A stretch of DNA of 64,000 nucleotides from Roseimaritima sediminicola (GTDB taxonomy: Bacteria; Planctomycetota; Planctomycetia; Pirellulales; Pirellulaceae): the NCBI RefSeq assembly GCF_009618275.1, contig NZ_WIAD01000023.1:1-64000 (forward strand). The letters are read 5' to 3'. Of the stretch, positions 26,148 to 37,459 are shown one piece after another. The translations under genes and the position numbers were made by a program. The number at the start of each line of letters is the position of its first letter. The stretch's first letter is position 1. The notes beneath the pieces are model-generated. The model had not been told where the DNA came from. It did not search any database and saw only the letters and a program-made list of their open reading frames with translations.

Positions 26148-26771
26148 TCAGCGTTCATCGGCCTCGACCGCCTCACTCCAAATCTTACGGATCAACTGCA
26201 ACCTTCGTTCGACCGCGCGTTTGGAGAGTTCCAGACGTTCGGCGACCTCGTCCACCAAAAACCCCTCCATCCGCATGATCGCGATCTGGCGCAATTGTTC
26301 GTCGGGCAACTGATTAAGCAAGGCCTCGCACTCTTCGGCCAGCTCCGCCTGCAGATCGGCCGCCGCTTTGTCGCCGGCAACCCCGCCGATGCCGCCACTG
26401 CGGAGCTCCTCGGCATCGGCAAATACCGATTCGCCACGAACCACGCCGCCGCCACGTTTCTGTCGCGTTTGATGCCGCAGGTGCGCATGCGCTTTGCGGC
26501 CGGTCAATGTAATTAACAATCCCCAAAGGTTGTCCGGACCCGACAGATCGGGAAAACGATCATGGCGAATTCCCGCGATAAAACTGTGAAAGGCGCTCAG
26601 AGCCACGTCTTCCTCGTCGCCCACGCGGCGCAGCGAAGCCGGCAGCCGACGGGCGGCCAGCCGCACCAAACGCTGGTAATAATTCTCCCACAGCTGCGTT
26701 GTCGCCTGCTGGTCTCCCTGACGCACTCGGTCGATCAGCTTGGCAAATTCTTCGGTCGATTGCGGCAACAA
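26148..26771 (-). CDS. ECF-type RNA polymerase sigma factor
   Basis: Predicted 207-aa sigma factor of the planctomycete kinase-associated ECF group. Sigma-2 region includes YYQRLVRLAARRL and EDVALSAFHSFIAGI. Region 4 (LPDEQLRQIAIMRMEGFLVDEVAERLELSKRAVERRLQLIR) is a clear helix-turn-helix. The linker (about 105-135) is Gly-rich. It lies directly upstream of the kinase at 23448-26096 and 125 bases downstream of the stop of the second kinase gene; all three are on the minus strand. In related planctomycete loci such sigma factors are thought to be controlled by phosphorylation rather than by anti-sigma factors; that is family knowledge. No target promoter was identified. Confidence 0.9.
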   Translation of the reverse strand: MLPQSTEEFAKLIDRVRQGDQQATTQLWENYYQRLVRLAARRLPASLRRVGDEEDVALSAFHSFIAGIRHDRFPDLSGPDNLWGLLITLTGRKAHAHLRHQTRQKRGGGVVRGESVFADAEELRSGGIGGVAGDKAAADLQAELAEECEALLNQLPDEQLRQIAIMRMEGFLVDEVAERLELSKRAVERRLQLIRKIWSEAVEADER

Positions 26772-26895
26772 ACACCTCCCGGGACCCTATGCTCAGTACA
26801 CCCCGCGGCCCTGTTATAGCCAACGAGTCGTGCACCGAGCAGTATAACGACCCGCACGAAACTCGCCGCACACCCCGCCCACCAGAGGGGCGGCA

Positions 26896-29073
26896 TCAAT
26901 CCATCAGTGTCGGTGGAGCAGCTCCCTCCACCGCTGCCGCAGGGGCCGGGCCGGCACGCCTCGTCGTCGCCCTTCGGCCCGAATCCGCCGCTCGACCGGG
27001 GCCGGAGACGCTGGTCCACCAACGCTCCGCGTCCTGGGCGGTCCACGCCGGAACGTCCCGGCAAGCCTGCAGCTGGCGAGCCACCTCTCGGGCCGTTTGG
27101 GGTCGCCGGTCCGCGGATTTCTGCAAACACTGCATCACCAAATCCTCCAGGTCTGCGGGGACGGCCGAACCGAGCCGCTTGCTGGGCCGTGGCGGCATCG
27201 TTCCGACCTGCAGCATGCAAATGTCGACCGCGCTGTCGGCACGAAACAGGTGCTGGCCGCACAACAGGTAATAACCGACGGCGCCGACGGAATAGATGTC
27301 CGAACGCGCATCGACGCGAGTCGCATTACGAATCGCCTCGGGAGACATGTACAGCGGCGTCCCGGTCAACGACTCCACCTTGGTCACGGCGCTGCTATCG
27401 ATATTGATCGTGTCCTTGACCAAGCCGAAATCGACGACTTTCAACAGGTCGCTGGGCGCCGGCGGAGCGCTGACCAGGAGGTTCGCCGGCTTGATATCGC
27501 GGTGTACCAGCCCGCGATCGTGTGCTTCGGCCAGCGAACCGCACAGCTGGCTCAGCAGATGGACGACGCGCGGTGCTGACTGCGGTCCATAACCGTCGAC
27601 CAACTGCGACAGGTCCAATCCTTCGACCAGCTCCATCGCGTAATAGAACGTACCGTCGGGCGTTTTGCCGTAATCATAGATCTGGATCGTGTTGGGATGC
27701 CGCAGCTCGCTGGTCCGCCGTACTTCACGTTCGAATCGCTCGGCCGCTCGCGAATCCTTGCCCGCATTCAGTACCTTCAGGGCGACCGGTCGCCGCAGCA
27801 TGGTGTGCTGGGCCCGGTACACCGTTCCCACGCCGCCGCTTCCCAAAGCTTCACCAAGCTGATAGCTGCCCAGGTAATCAAGGCCCGGGTGATTGCGGCC
27901 CGGGTGCTCGCGGCCCAGGTGATCGCGGCCCGGGTGCTCGTGGCTTTCCTGTGGGGCCCCAGCAGCATGCGACACCGGTTGCGTGCGCAGCCGCCGGACT
28001 CCGAAGACTCCCACGCCCACGACGCCCAGCAGGGCCGCGAGCCACAGCAGCGAATCGACCGCGTGGCGGAGGGCGAGCCAGGGTGCAAACGCTTCCTGAC
28101 GAGCCATCTCGACCGCCACGCCCATTTGATACGCTTCCAACCAAGTCCACGCGCCGATCAATTGCTCGCCACGGTAGTCATCGAAACCGTCGATATCGAT
28201 GCTCGAACCACCCCGCAACGCCGCGGCGGCGATCCGCGTAGGCACCTCGGGGGCCGCCGCCGCGACAAATCGGCTGGGCGACAGCAATCGGCCCTCGCGA
28301 TCGTACAGATAGGTATCCGCCGTGTCGCCGACCCAGCCACGCTTGAGGATCGGCTGCAGGTGCCGGTCGGGATCCAGCAGGATGGCGAGGTAACCGACGT
28401 TCTGGTTCTGTACGCGGATCGGTGCGACCGCTGCGATCCGTCGGGTGGGAGCCTCCGCGGCGTCGGCTCCAGCCTCATACGACCAAGGAAACGGATGGGA
28501 AACGGCCGGACAGCCGCGAGCCAGCCGCCGCCAACAATGCGGTCCCAGCGGCAAATGCGTATCCCGCCAGTCCGGGTCGGCAGCGTCTTCGATTCGGCCG
28601 TCATGATCGAACACGGCCCACTGGGCATCGTCGGGCCAGCTGTCACTGAGGCGGGCAGCCCGCTGGGCGGACAACCCTCTGGGCGAAAACACTTCGGCAA
28701 ACCGCAAAGCCTCGGCAGGCAGAGCTCCACCTGCCGCGGCTCGGTCCGTCTGCTCCAGCAGCCGAGCGGCACGGCGGGCGAGTTCCGTCTGCTGCTGCAA
28801 CCAATTCTCGACGGCCGCGGCGGTGGTATCACGCAGAAAACTTATCTCTCGGACGCTATGCAGACGGGTCTCTCGACGCACCTCCCAGGAAACCCAAATG
28901 CCGTAAGCGACTGCCAGAACGATGGTTACGGCGGCCAACGGCCAGCGCAGCAGGCGAGAGCGACCGGTTGCCGGGGATCGTTCGGGGGCGGCTCGGCGCT
29001 GGGTTCCGCTCTCCGGCGAAGCTTCCTCACCCGGTAGTTCGTTGCCCCGCGGACCAAGCGATACGGAACCCAT
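26896..29073 (-). CDS. transmembrane serine/threonine kinase with extracytoplasmic Cache-like sensor
   Basis: Predicted 725-aa protein. TM1 is near residues 44-66, then a periplasmic PDC/Cache-like sensor of about 260 residues (with VGYLAILLDPDRHLQPIL and TYLYDREGRLLSPSRF), then TM2 about 335-358. A linker of repeated HPGR/HLGR words (about 378-400) leads into a C-terminal kinase domain: GSGGVGTVYRA, ALKVL, LVHRDIKPANLLV, VVDFGLVK and LYMSPEAIR. Here the kinase lies after the sensor, the reverse of the neighbour at 23448. All catalytic residues look intact. The periplasmic domain probably binds a small ligand. The DUF1571 gene starts upstream on the same strand with only 10 bases between. Confidence 0.9.
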   Translation of the reverse strand: MGSVSLGPRGNELPGEEASPESGTQRRAAPERSPATGRSRLLRWPLAAVTIVLAVAYGIWVSWEVRRETRLHSVREISFLRDTTAAAVENWLQQQTELARRAARLLEQTDRAAAGGALPAEALRFAEVFSPRGLSAQRAARLSDSWPDDAQWAVFDHDGRIEDAADPDWRDTHLPLGPHCWRRLARGCPAVSHPFPWSYEAGADAAEAPTRRIAAVAPIRVQNQNVGYLAILLDPDRHLQPILKRGWVGDTADTYLYDREGRLLSPSRFVAAAAPEVPTRIAAAALRGGSSIDIDGFDDYRGEQLIGAWTWLEAYQMGVAVEMARQEAFAPWLALRHAVDSLLWLAALLGVVGVGVFGVRRLRTQPVSHAAGAPQESHEHPGRDHLGREHPGRNHPGLDYLGSYQLGEALGSGGVGTVYRAQHTMLRRPVALKVLNAGKDSRAAERFEREVRRTSELRHPNTIQIYDYGKTPDGTFYYAMELVEGLDLSQLVDGYGPQSAPRVVHLLSQLCGSLAEAHDRGLVHRDIKPANLLVSAPPAPSDLLKVVDFGLVKDTINIDSSAVTKVESLTGTPLYMSPEAIRNATRVDARSDIYSVGAVGYYLLCGQHLFRADSAVDICMLQVGTMPPRPSKRLGSAVPADLEDLVMQCLQKSADRRPQTAREVARQLQACRDVPAWTAQDAERWWTSVSGPGRAADSGRRATTRRAGPAPAAAVEGAAPPTLMD

Positions 29074-29083
29074 CGACGGCGTC

Positions 29084-30034
29084 CTAGGGAAAGTCGTACT
29101 GCGGATTATCGGGGTCGAAGTCGTCCTCGGCTAAGCCGACGTTCAATTCGACATCCAGATAGGTATAGGATTCCAATAACGGCGGCTCTTCACCCTCGGC
29201 AGGCCACCCGTAGGCCGTGTACTGCAGAGGGATCTGACGTTCTTGATCGATGGCGATTTCGGCCAGCGAGAAATCGTCCGGCCGGCCGTTGGGTTCGGCG
29301 TGCCGCACCTGAATCAACTGACACGCTCGCCCGGCGACGTCATGCGGAGCGGTGATCGAAACGGTGGCCGACGCCGTCTGTTGGTCCAGTTCGCCGCGTT
29401 CGATTAATTTTCGCACCAAATTGGTCATCCCGATCTGGGTGATCGGATAACGGTTGCCCCGCATGGCCAGAAAGCTGTCCGGCGGCAGCGAAACCCGCAT
29501 CACATTCAGCAGTCCGGCTTCGTGAGCGACCAGTTTGCCGTCGTTGGCGTCTTCACGCCAAATCACTTCTCGGCCGGCCACCGCAGGCGGATCGGTAAAG
29601 TGCAGGTAGACGCGCAGCGGGCGGACCGTCTGTCCGTCCTGGACGCGCCGGGTCTGCAGTTTGATCTGCATCGTTTCAGGTGGACGCAGGGTTTCGCCGA
29701 TCCGTTCCTGCTTGACCAGGGTGGCGGTGTAGTCGTCGATCCGCTGTTCCAATTGGTCCAGGCCCTCGCGAGCCATCTGCAGGACTTCCTCCAGCGTCGC
29801 CTCGCGAGTCGTAGGGGTCGCCGCGGCGACCAAGGCATCGCCGGACGCCGCGGGTTCTGACGGACCCGCCGGCGTCGGCACACGCAGCGGCGGCGCCGAC
29901 CAAGGCGCCGTGCTGCGGCCCAACACGAACCCGACCCCCAGCAGAATGACGGAAACGGCAGCCGGACGCAGCCATCCCCGGCGGCTGCGCCCGGCAGCAG
30001 GGGGCGGATCCGAGGCGGGAGGATTCGTTGTCAC
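29084..30034 (-). CDS. DUF1571 family membrane-anchored or exported protein
   Basis: Predicted 316-aa protein with a Pro-rich cytoplasmic N-terminus, one membrane span or signal (about residues 25-43, VSVILLGVGFVLG) and an exported domain. That domain contains DDYTATLVKQERIGETLRPP and QIKLQTRRVQDG, then REVIWREDANDGKLVAHEAG, the pattern of DUF1571, which is frequent in planctomycetes. The fold recalls outer-membrane lipoprotein carrier-like sheets. It starts a minus-strand cluster with the Cache kinase and the ECF sigma factor. Function unknown. Confidence 0.85.
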   Translation of the reverse strand: MTTNPPASDPPPAAGRSRRGWLRPAAVSVILLGVGFVLGRSTAPWSAPPLRVPTPAGPSEPAASGDALVAAATPTTREATLEEVLQMAREGLDQLEQRIDDYTATLVKQERIGETLRPPETMQIKLQTRRVQDGQTVRPLRVYLHFTDPPAVAGREVIWREDANDGKLVAHEAGLLNVMRVSLPPDSFLAMRGNRYPITQIGMTNLVRKLIERGELDQQTASATVSITAPHDVAGRACQLIQVRHAEPNGRPDDFSLAEIAIDQERQIPLQYTAYGWPAEGEEPPLLESYTYLDVELNVGLAEDDFDPDNPQYDFP

Positions 30035-30181
30035 AGGTGGTGGCCCCCAAAAACACGAAAAAAGCGGAAAAACGCCCCAAAAATCACGGGTGACGGCAAG
30101 CCCCCTGGCCCTCGCACGAATGCGGGTAGGGCTCGCAGCCCGCGACCGTAACCCCCGCGATTACAAGGAAATGGATCGCGG

Positions 30182-30210
30182 TTGACCCACTTTGCCCAAA
30201 CGCGTAACTT
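30182..30210 (+). promoter_or_regulatory. candidate sigma-70 promoter of secA
   Basis: TTGACC (30182-30187) and TAACTT (30205-30210) are separated by exactly 17 bases, about 170 bases before secA. The gap 30035-30378 otherwise holds no gene. It begins with sequence rich in CTCGCACGAATGCGGG and GGCTCGCAGCCCG (partly palindromic), and the stretch after the promoter would be the secA leader. Confidence 0.45.
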
Positions 30211-30378
30211 TTACCGGGGAAACTTCGTAGCAAATTATTTGCCTTCTTTGTTGCGCATGGAAGCGTCTTGGGGCCAGGGGGTGCGGATTTGACCGCTCTC
30301 TGCCCAGAACATTCCATGCCAGTGACATCCTTTGTTGGCGCCCCGCCGGCGATGGTCAAGGCTTAACAGGTGTTATTG

Positions 30379-34074
<3,696 letters not shown>

Positions 34075-34165
34075 ACGCCGCCTTCACGGCGCGGGCCACC
34101 GCAACCGTCTGTGCGTTCTTCACACGTTTAAAACGCGACACTTCCGTTCGGCAAGGATGCCTGCG

Positions 34166-35464
34166 ATGTGGTTTAATGCCGCCTACCTGCTGGCCGCTTT
34201 GGCGGTCTCGCCCTGGCTGCTGTACCGGGCGATCCGGCACGGTAAATATCGCCGCGGGTGGCGTTCCAAGCTGCTCGGCCACACCGGTCTGACGCTCACC
34301 GACGCACCGACGATTTGGCTGCATGCGGTCAGCGTCGGCGAAGTCAACCTGCTGCGGCGGTTTGCCTCTCGGCTCGCCCAGCGGTATCCGGATCATCAGC
34401 TGGTCATCAGCAGTACGACGGTGACCGGCCATGCGCTGGCTTGCCAGCACTTCGGCGCGGACCGCGTTTTCTACTGCCCGCTGGATTTCACCTGGGCGGT
34501 CCGCCGAGTTTTGCGCCAGCTGCGTCCGGAACAATTAATTCTTGCGGAGCTGGAGGTCTGGCCCAACCTGATCCGTATCGCCCACCGGCAGGGCGTTCCG
34601 GTCGCGGTGATCAATGGCCGGCTGAGCGAGAACAGCTTTCGCGGGTACCGCCGTTTGGGCCGTCTGGTTGGCGGCACGTTCGGAAGGCTGTCGTGCGTCG
34701 CAGCGCAAAACGAAACCTACGCCGAACGATTCCACAGCTTGGGAGTCGATCCGGCTCGGGTCCATGTCACGGGATCGCTGAAATTTGATGACGCACCGAC
34801 AACCCGCGACACCCCCGCCGCCAAAGCTTGTGCAGCACGAGCGGGCCTGACGAGCGCCCACCGCGTTTGGCTGGCCGGCAGCACTCAGGCCGGCGAAGAG
34901 ACCGTGGTCCTGGCCGCCTACCGCCAGTTGCTCGAGCAACACCCGGACCTGCGACTGATTCTGGTCCCCAGGCATGCAGAACGGTTTGAACGGTGTGCAG
35001 CGGAGGTCCGCCAAGCCGGTTTCCGCTGTGTACGCCGCAGCGAGACGTCCGAGCGGGCGGACGCGCCGCTCGCCAGTGACAGCGTTTTTCTGGTCGATGC
35101 GATCGGCGAGCTGCGGGATTGGTGGGCGACGGCGGAAATCGCTTTCGTCGGTGGCAGCCTGGGCAGCCGTGGCGGTCAGAACATGCTCGAACCGGCCGGC
35201 TACGGCGCGGCGGTTTGCTTTGGTCCCAACACCCGTAACTTTCGCGACATCGTTTCGCATCTGTTGGCCGCCGACGCCGCAACGGTCGTCCACGACCAAC
35301 AGCAGCTGGCCGCCTTCGTCCAGCGTTGTCTGGAAGATGAACCCTGGGCCGCCCAGCAAGGCACGGCCGCGCAGGCGGTGGTCCGCCAACACCGCGGCGC
35401 CACCGAGAGGACCTTAAATGCGATCGCCGAGGTCGCACCGCTGCATCGCGATAGAGCCGCCTAG
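34166..35464 (+). CDS. waaA: 3-deoxy-D-manno-octulosonic acid (Kdo) transferase
   Basis: Predicted 432-aa GT30 enzyme that adds Kdo to lipid A precursors at the inner membrane. An N-terminal anchor (AAYLLAALAVSPWLLYRA) is followed by IWLHAVSVGEVNLLRRF (conserved Glu base), STTVTGHALA and FYCPLDFTWAVRR. The next block is AELEVWPNLIR and ING RLSENSFRGYRR; the C-terminal part has VGGSLGSRGGQNMLEPAGYG. These are classic WaaA motifs. AAGGA lies 8 bases before the ATG at 34166; an ATG at 34157 is also in frame. With the WaaF-like gene this supports LPS biosynthesis. The end of the gene is followed by an inverted repeat. Confidence 0.93.
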   Translation: MWFNAAYLLAALAVSPWLLYRAIRHGKYRRGWRSKLLGHTGLTLTDAPTIWLHAVSVGEVNLLRRFASRLAQRYPDHQLVISSTTVTGHALACQHFGADRVFYCPLDFTWAVRRVLRQLRPEQLILAELEVWPNLIRIAHRQGVPVAVINGRLSENSFRGYRRLGRLVGGTFGRLSCVAAQNETYAERFHSLGVDPARVHVTGSLKFDDAPTTRDTPAAKACAARAGLTSAHRVWLAGSTQAGEETVVLAAYRQLLEQHPDLRLILVPRHAERFERCAAEVRQAGFRCVRRSETSERADAPLASDSVFLVDAIGELRDWWATAEIAFVGGSLGSRGGQNMLEPAGYGAAVCFGPNTRNFRDIVSHLLAADAATVVHDQQQLAAFVQRCLEDEPWAAQQGTAAQAVVRQHRGATERTLNAIAEVAPLHRDRAA

Positions 35465-35478
35465 ACACCGAGGGCTCT

Positions 35479-35604
35479 CACAGAGGCACCAAGGCACGGA
35501 GTAGAGAGGATCGTCCAGAGCAAGAGGCGGAATCTCCGGCGTCGACTGTGAGGCAGCCGTGCATTACTTGCTTGTTTTCCCCTCCGTGCCTTTGTGCCTC
35601 TGTG
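35479..35604. repeat. inverted repeat of the CTCTGTGCCTTTGTGCCTC type
   Basis: Arms at 35479-35501 (CACAGAGGCACCAAGGCACGGAG) and 35582-35604 are complementary at nearly all of 23 positions, around an 80-base centre. The element fills most of the gap between the converging stops of waaA and the next gene. A related but diverged inverted repeat lies in the integron at 1480-1556. Confidence 0.85.
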
Positions 35605-35680
35605 CCTTCGCGCGAACCTCCGCGATGACCATCTTGCCCGAAGCGGCAAACCTTATGAGCTTGCGTTAATGGACTTGGCG

Positions 35681-36517
35681 TTACCCGCCGGCGTGGGGCG
35701 GCGGAGGGCCGTAGAACTTGCTGATGTCGATGCCGCCTCGAGCCTCTTCCTCCAGCAATTTGATCCGCGATTCCATGCGTTCCATGCGTCGCATCATCTG
35801 GGGCAACAATTCCTTGGCCGGATCCGGCGGCACCGGCCGCGGCACTTGCGGGTAGCTCAGATGCCGCTGCAATGCGCTGAACAGATAGAAAGGATCTTTG
35901 CGGCGGTTGGCCCGAGCGATCCGGCCTTCTTTGGCGCCGAACAAGGGCGGCGGTTTGTCTGCGATCGAGATGCCCTCGGCCTCCGCCAAACGCAAGTATT
36001 CTTCGCTCCGCAGAAACAACATGTCGGCCAGATCCACGAACCCGACCTGTTTGTGAACCTCCTCGATCCATTCCCGCCAAGGCGGGTCGTAGATCGGGTC
36101 GGCAGCGATCGCCCGGAGGCCGCGGTCGTAGCCCAGGGCGTTGCGGCTGAGCGTTTCGAACTGGTACAGGAATGTACCCTGCGGCGCCGGCGACTCGCTG
36201 CGGTATTTGGCCTCCATCTCCAGCACGTGCAGGGCGACGCGCATGTCGAATTTTCCGCGTTCCGATTCCGCCTCGACGATCACAAACGTTTGGAAGGGCG
36301 TGAAGTAATGGCTCAGCCGCTTCATCGCCGGACTCATCACGCCGCTGTGTTTCAATTCGGTTAACAGATAATCGACCGCCAGCGGCAACCGGGTCGTCGC
36401 TAACAACTCCGCCTGCACCTGCTCGAGCAACTCCTGCAGCGGCACCTGTTCGACGATGCGTTCCCGCAACAACTGGAACAGGTAAGCCTGCTCGACATAT
36501 TCGGATTGATCTAGCAT
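35681..36517 (-). CDS. conserved hypothetical protein
   Basis: Predicted 278-aa soluble, mostly helical protein with no recognised domain. It contains a region rich in Glu/Leu (residues 8-45, LFQLLRERIVEQVPLQELLEQV), an acidic beta segment FVIVEAESERGKFDM, and a C-terminal coiled-coil-like stretch (QMMRRMERMESRIKLLEEEA) followed by a Pro-rich tail. I chose the ATG at 36517; an in-frame TTG at 36550 would add 11 residues. The codon pattern is clean and the frame is long, so it is very probably real. A different minus-strand frame (35478-36647) over the same region is a shadow. The promoter region is shared divergently with csrA. Confidence 0.75.
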   Translation of the reverse strand: MLDQSEYVEQAYLFQLLRERIVEQVPLQELLEQVQAELLATTRLPLAVDYLLTELKHSGVMSPAMKRLSHYFTPFQTFVIVEAESERGKFDMRVALHVLEMEAKYRSESPAPQGTFLYQFETLSRNALGYDRGLRAIAADPIYDPPWREWIEEVHKQVGFVDLADMLFLRSEEYLRLAEAEGISIADKPPPLFGAKEGRIARANRRKDPFYLFSALQRHLSYPQVPRPVPPDPAKELLPQMMRRMERMESRIKLLEEEARGGIDISKFYGPPPPHAGG

Positions 36518-36651
36518 CGGGCGGATTGCAAAGCCTTGTACATTCTGCAAAACCCCGCGGCGAACCCCCAGGGCGGTGACGGCCTAGATTATAACGCAAG
36601 TCGCCACCAGGAAACAACTTAAGACGCCACCGACAAGGTTTCCGCACCGCA

Positions 36652-36668
36652 TTGGCACGGCACCTGCT
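36652..36668 (+). promoter_or_regulatory. candidate sigma-54 (-24/-12) promoter upstream of csrA
   Basis: The sequence TTGGCACGGCACCTGCT contains the invariant GG (36654-36655) and GC (36666-36667) exactly ten bases apart and matches TGGCACG-N4-TTGC at all but one position. It lies about 100 bases before the csrA start, giving a leader of about 80 bases. No sigma-54 activator gene is visible nearby. Confidence 0.7.
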
Positions 36669-36760
36669 TTAAGTCCCGATCATCAACCAAGACTTCGGAT
36701 CGGGCGACGGACGCAACGCCGATTCCATTTTTCCAAAAGCGTCGGCAGAAGGAGATTGCC

Positions 36761-37222
36761 ATGTTGGTTCTGAGCCGCAAATTGAACGAAAAAATTCAGC
36801 TGGGCGACAACATCACCGTAACGGTCCTGCGGGTCCAAGGAAATACCATCCGCTTGGGCATCGACGCTCCGCGAGACGTCCGCATCCTTCGCGGCGAACT
36901 GGAACCGTTGGACAACGATCGGACCAGCAAGGACCAGCTCTTCAAGATGCTTTCCGGCGACGAAGCGCCGGCCGCGGACGCCCCCGCCGGCGAGGCTGGC
37001 AGCGATGCTGCGGGCCACAGCGCGTCGAATGGTCCGGCGGCGGAAACACGTCGGCAGCGGCCCGCCCCAGGGCCGCGGGCGATGGCATCGGCCGCTCCGC
37101 GCTCTGCCGCTCCACGCGGCAAGGCGCCGGCCGGTCTGGATGCCGGACCAGCGCGGCGGGGCTCGATCAGCGGTTCGGCCGCCCGGCCGCTGGCGGCCTA
37201 CATGACATCCGCCACGTCTTAA
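36761..37222 (+). CDS. csrA: carbon storage regulator CsrA with long C-terminal extension
   Basis: Predicted 153-aa protein. Residues 1-60 are a standard CsrA: MLVLSRKLNEKIQLGDNI, ITVTVLRVQGNTIRLGIDAP and RDVRILRGELEP. The RNA-contact residues Leu4 and Arg44 are present. CsrA dimers bind GGA motifs in mRNA leaders. The remaining about 90 residues are an Ala/Pro/Arg/Gly-rich, probably disordered tail with many basic residues, unlike the usual 60-75 aa length. AAGGAG lies seven bases upstream of the ATG. A sigma-54-type promoter precedes it. In other planctomycetes CsrA proteins of varied length occur, but I cannot tell whether this tail is conserved. Confidence 0.93.
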   Translation: MLVLSRKLNEKIQLGDNITVTVLRVQGNTIRLGIDAPRDVRILRGELEPLDNDRTSKDQLFKMLSGDEAPAADAPAGEAGSDAAGHSASNGPAAETRRQRPAPGPRAMASAAPRSAAPRGKAPAGLDAGPARRGSISGSAARPLAAYMTSATS

Positions 37223-37273
37223 TTCGCATGGCGGAACCATTACAGACAGAGGTGGCAGCCACAGGCTCTCAGA

Positions 37274-37458
37274 GTAGCTCGGCTGTCCCAGCCGAGGCAA
37301 AGCATAGTAGCTCGGCTGTCTTAGCCGAGACCACTGCTCACAGGCTGGAAGCCTATGCCACTGGCCACTGTTCACAGGCTGGAAGCCTATGCCACTGGCC
37401 ACTGCTCACAGGCTGGAAGCCTATGCCACTGGCCACTGGCTGGAAGCCTATGCCACTG
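37274..37458. repeat. mixed cluster of repeat families R2 and R1 between converging genes
   Basis: Two copies of GTAGCTCGGCTGTC(CC/TT)AGCCGA near 37274-37328 are followed by four R1 copies (37339-37361, 37373-37395, 37407-37429 and a partial one at 37436-37458), mostly 34 bases apart. The cluster separates the stop codons of csrA and the NagB/PIG-L gene. It is not a CRISPR array: the spacers are about 11 bases and nearly identical. Confidence 0.9.
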
Positions 37459-37459
37459 G

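Noticed and set aside
35478-36647. 389-codon minus frame overlapping the conserved hypothetical gene
   Set aside because: Arg/Gly/Pro-rich shadow in another frame of the same region; the 35681-36517 frame has normal protein composition.
37339-37458. Regular direct repeats resembling a CRISPR array
   Set aside because: The repeats are 23 bases with spacers of about 11 bases that are almost the same, no cas genes lie near, and the same 23-mer occurs alone elsewhere.
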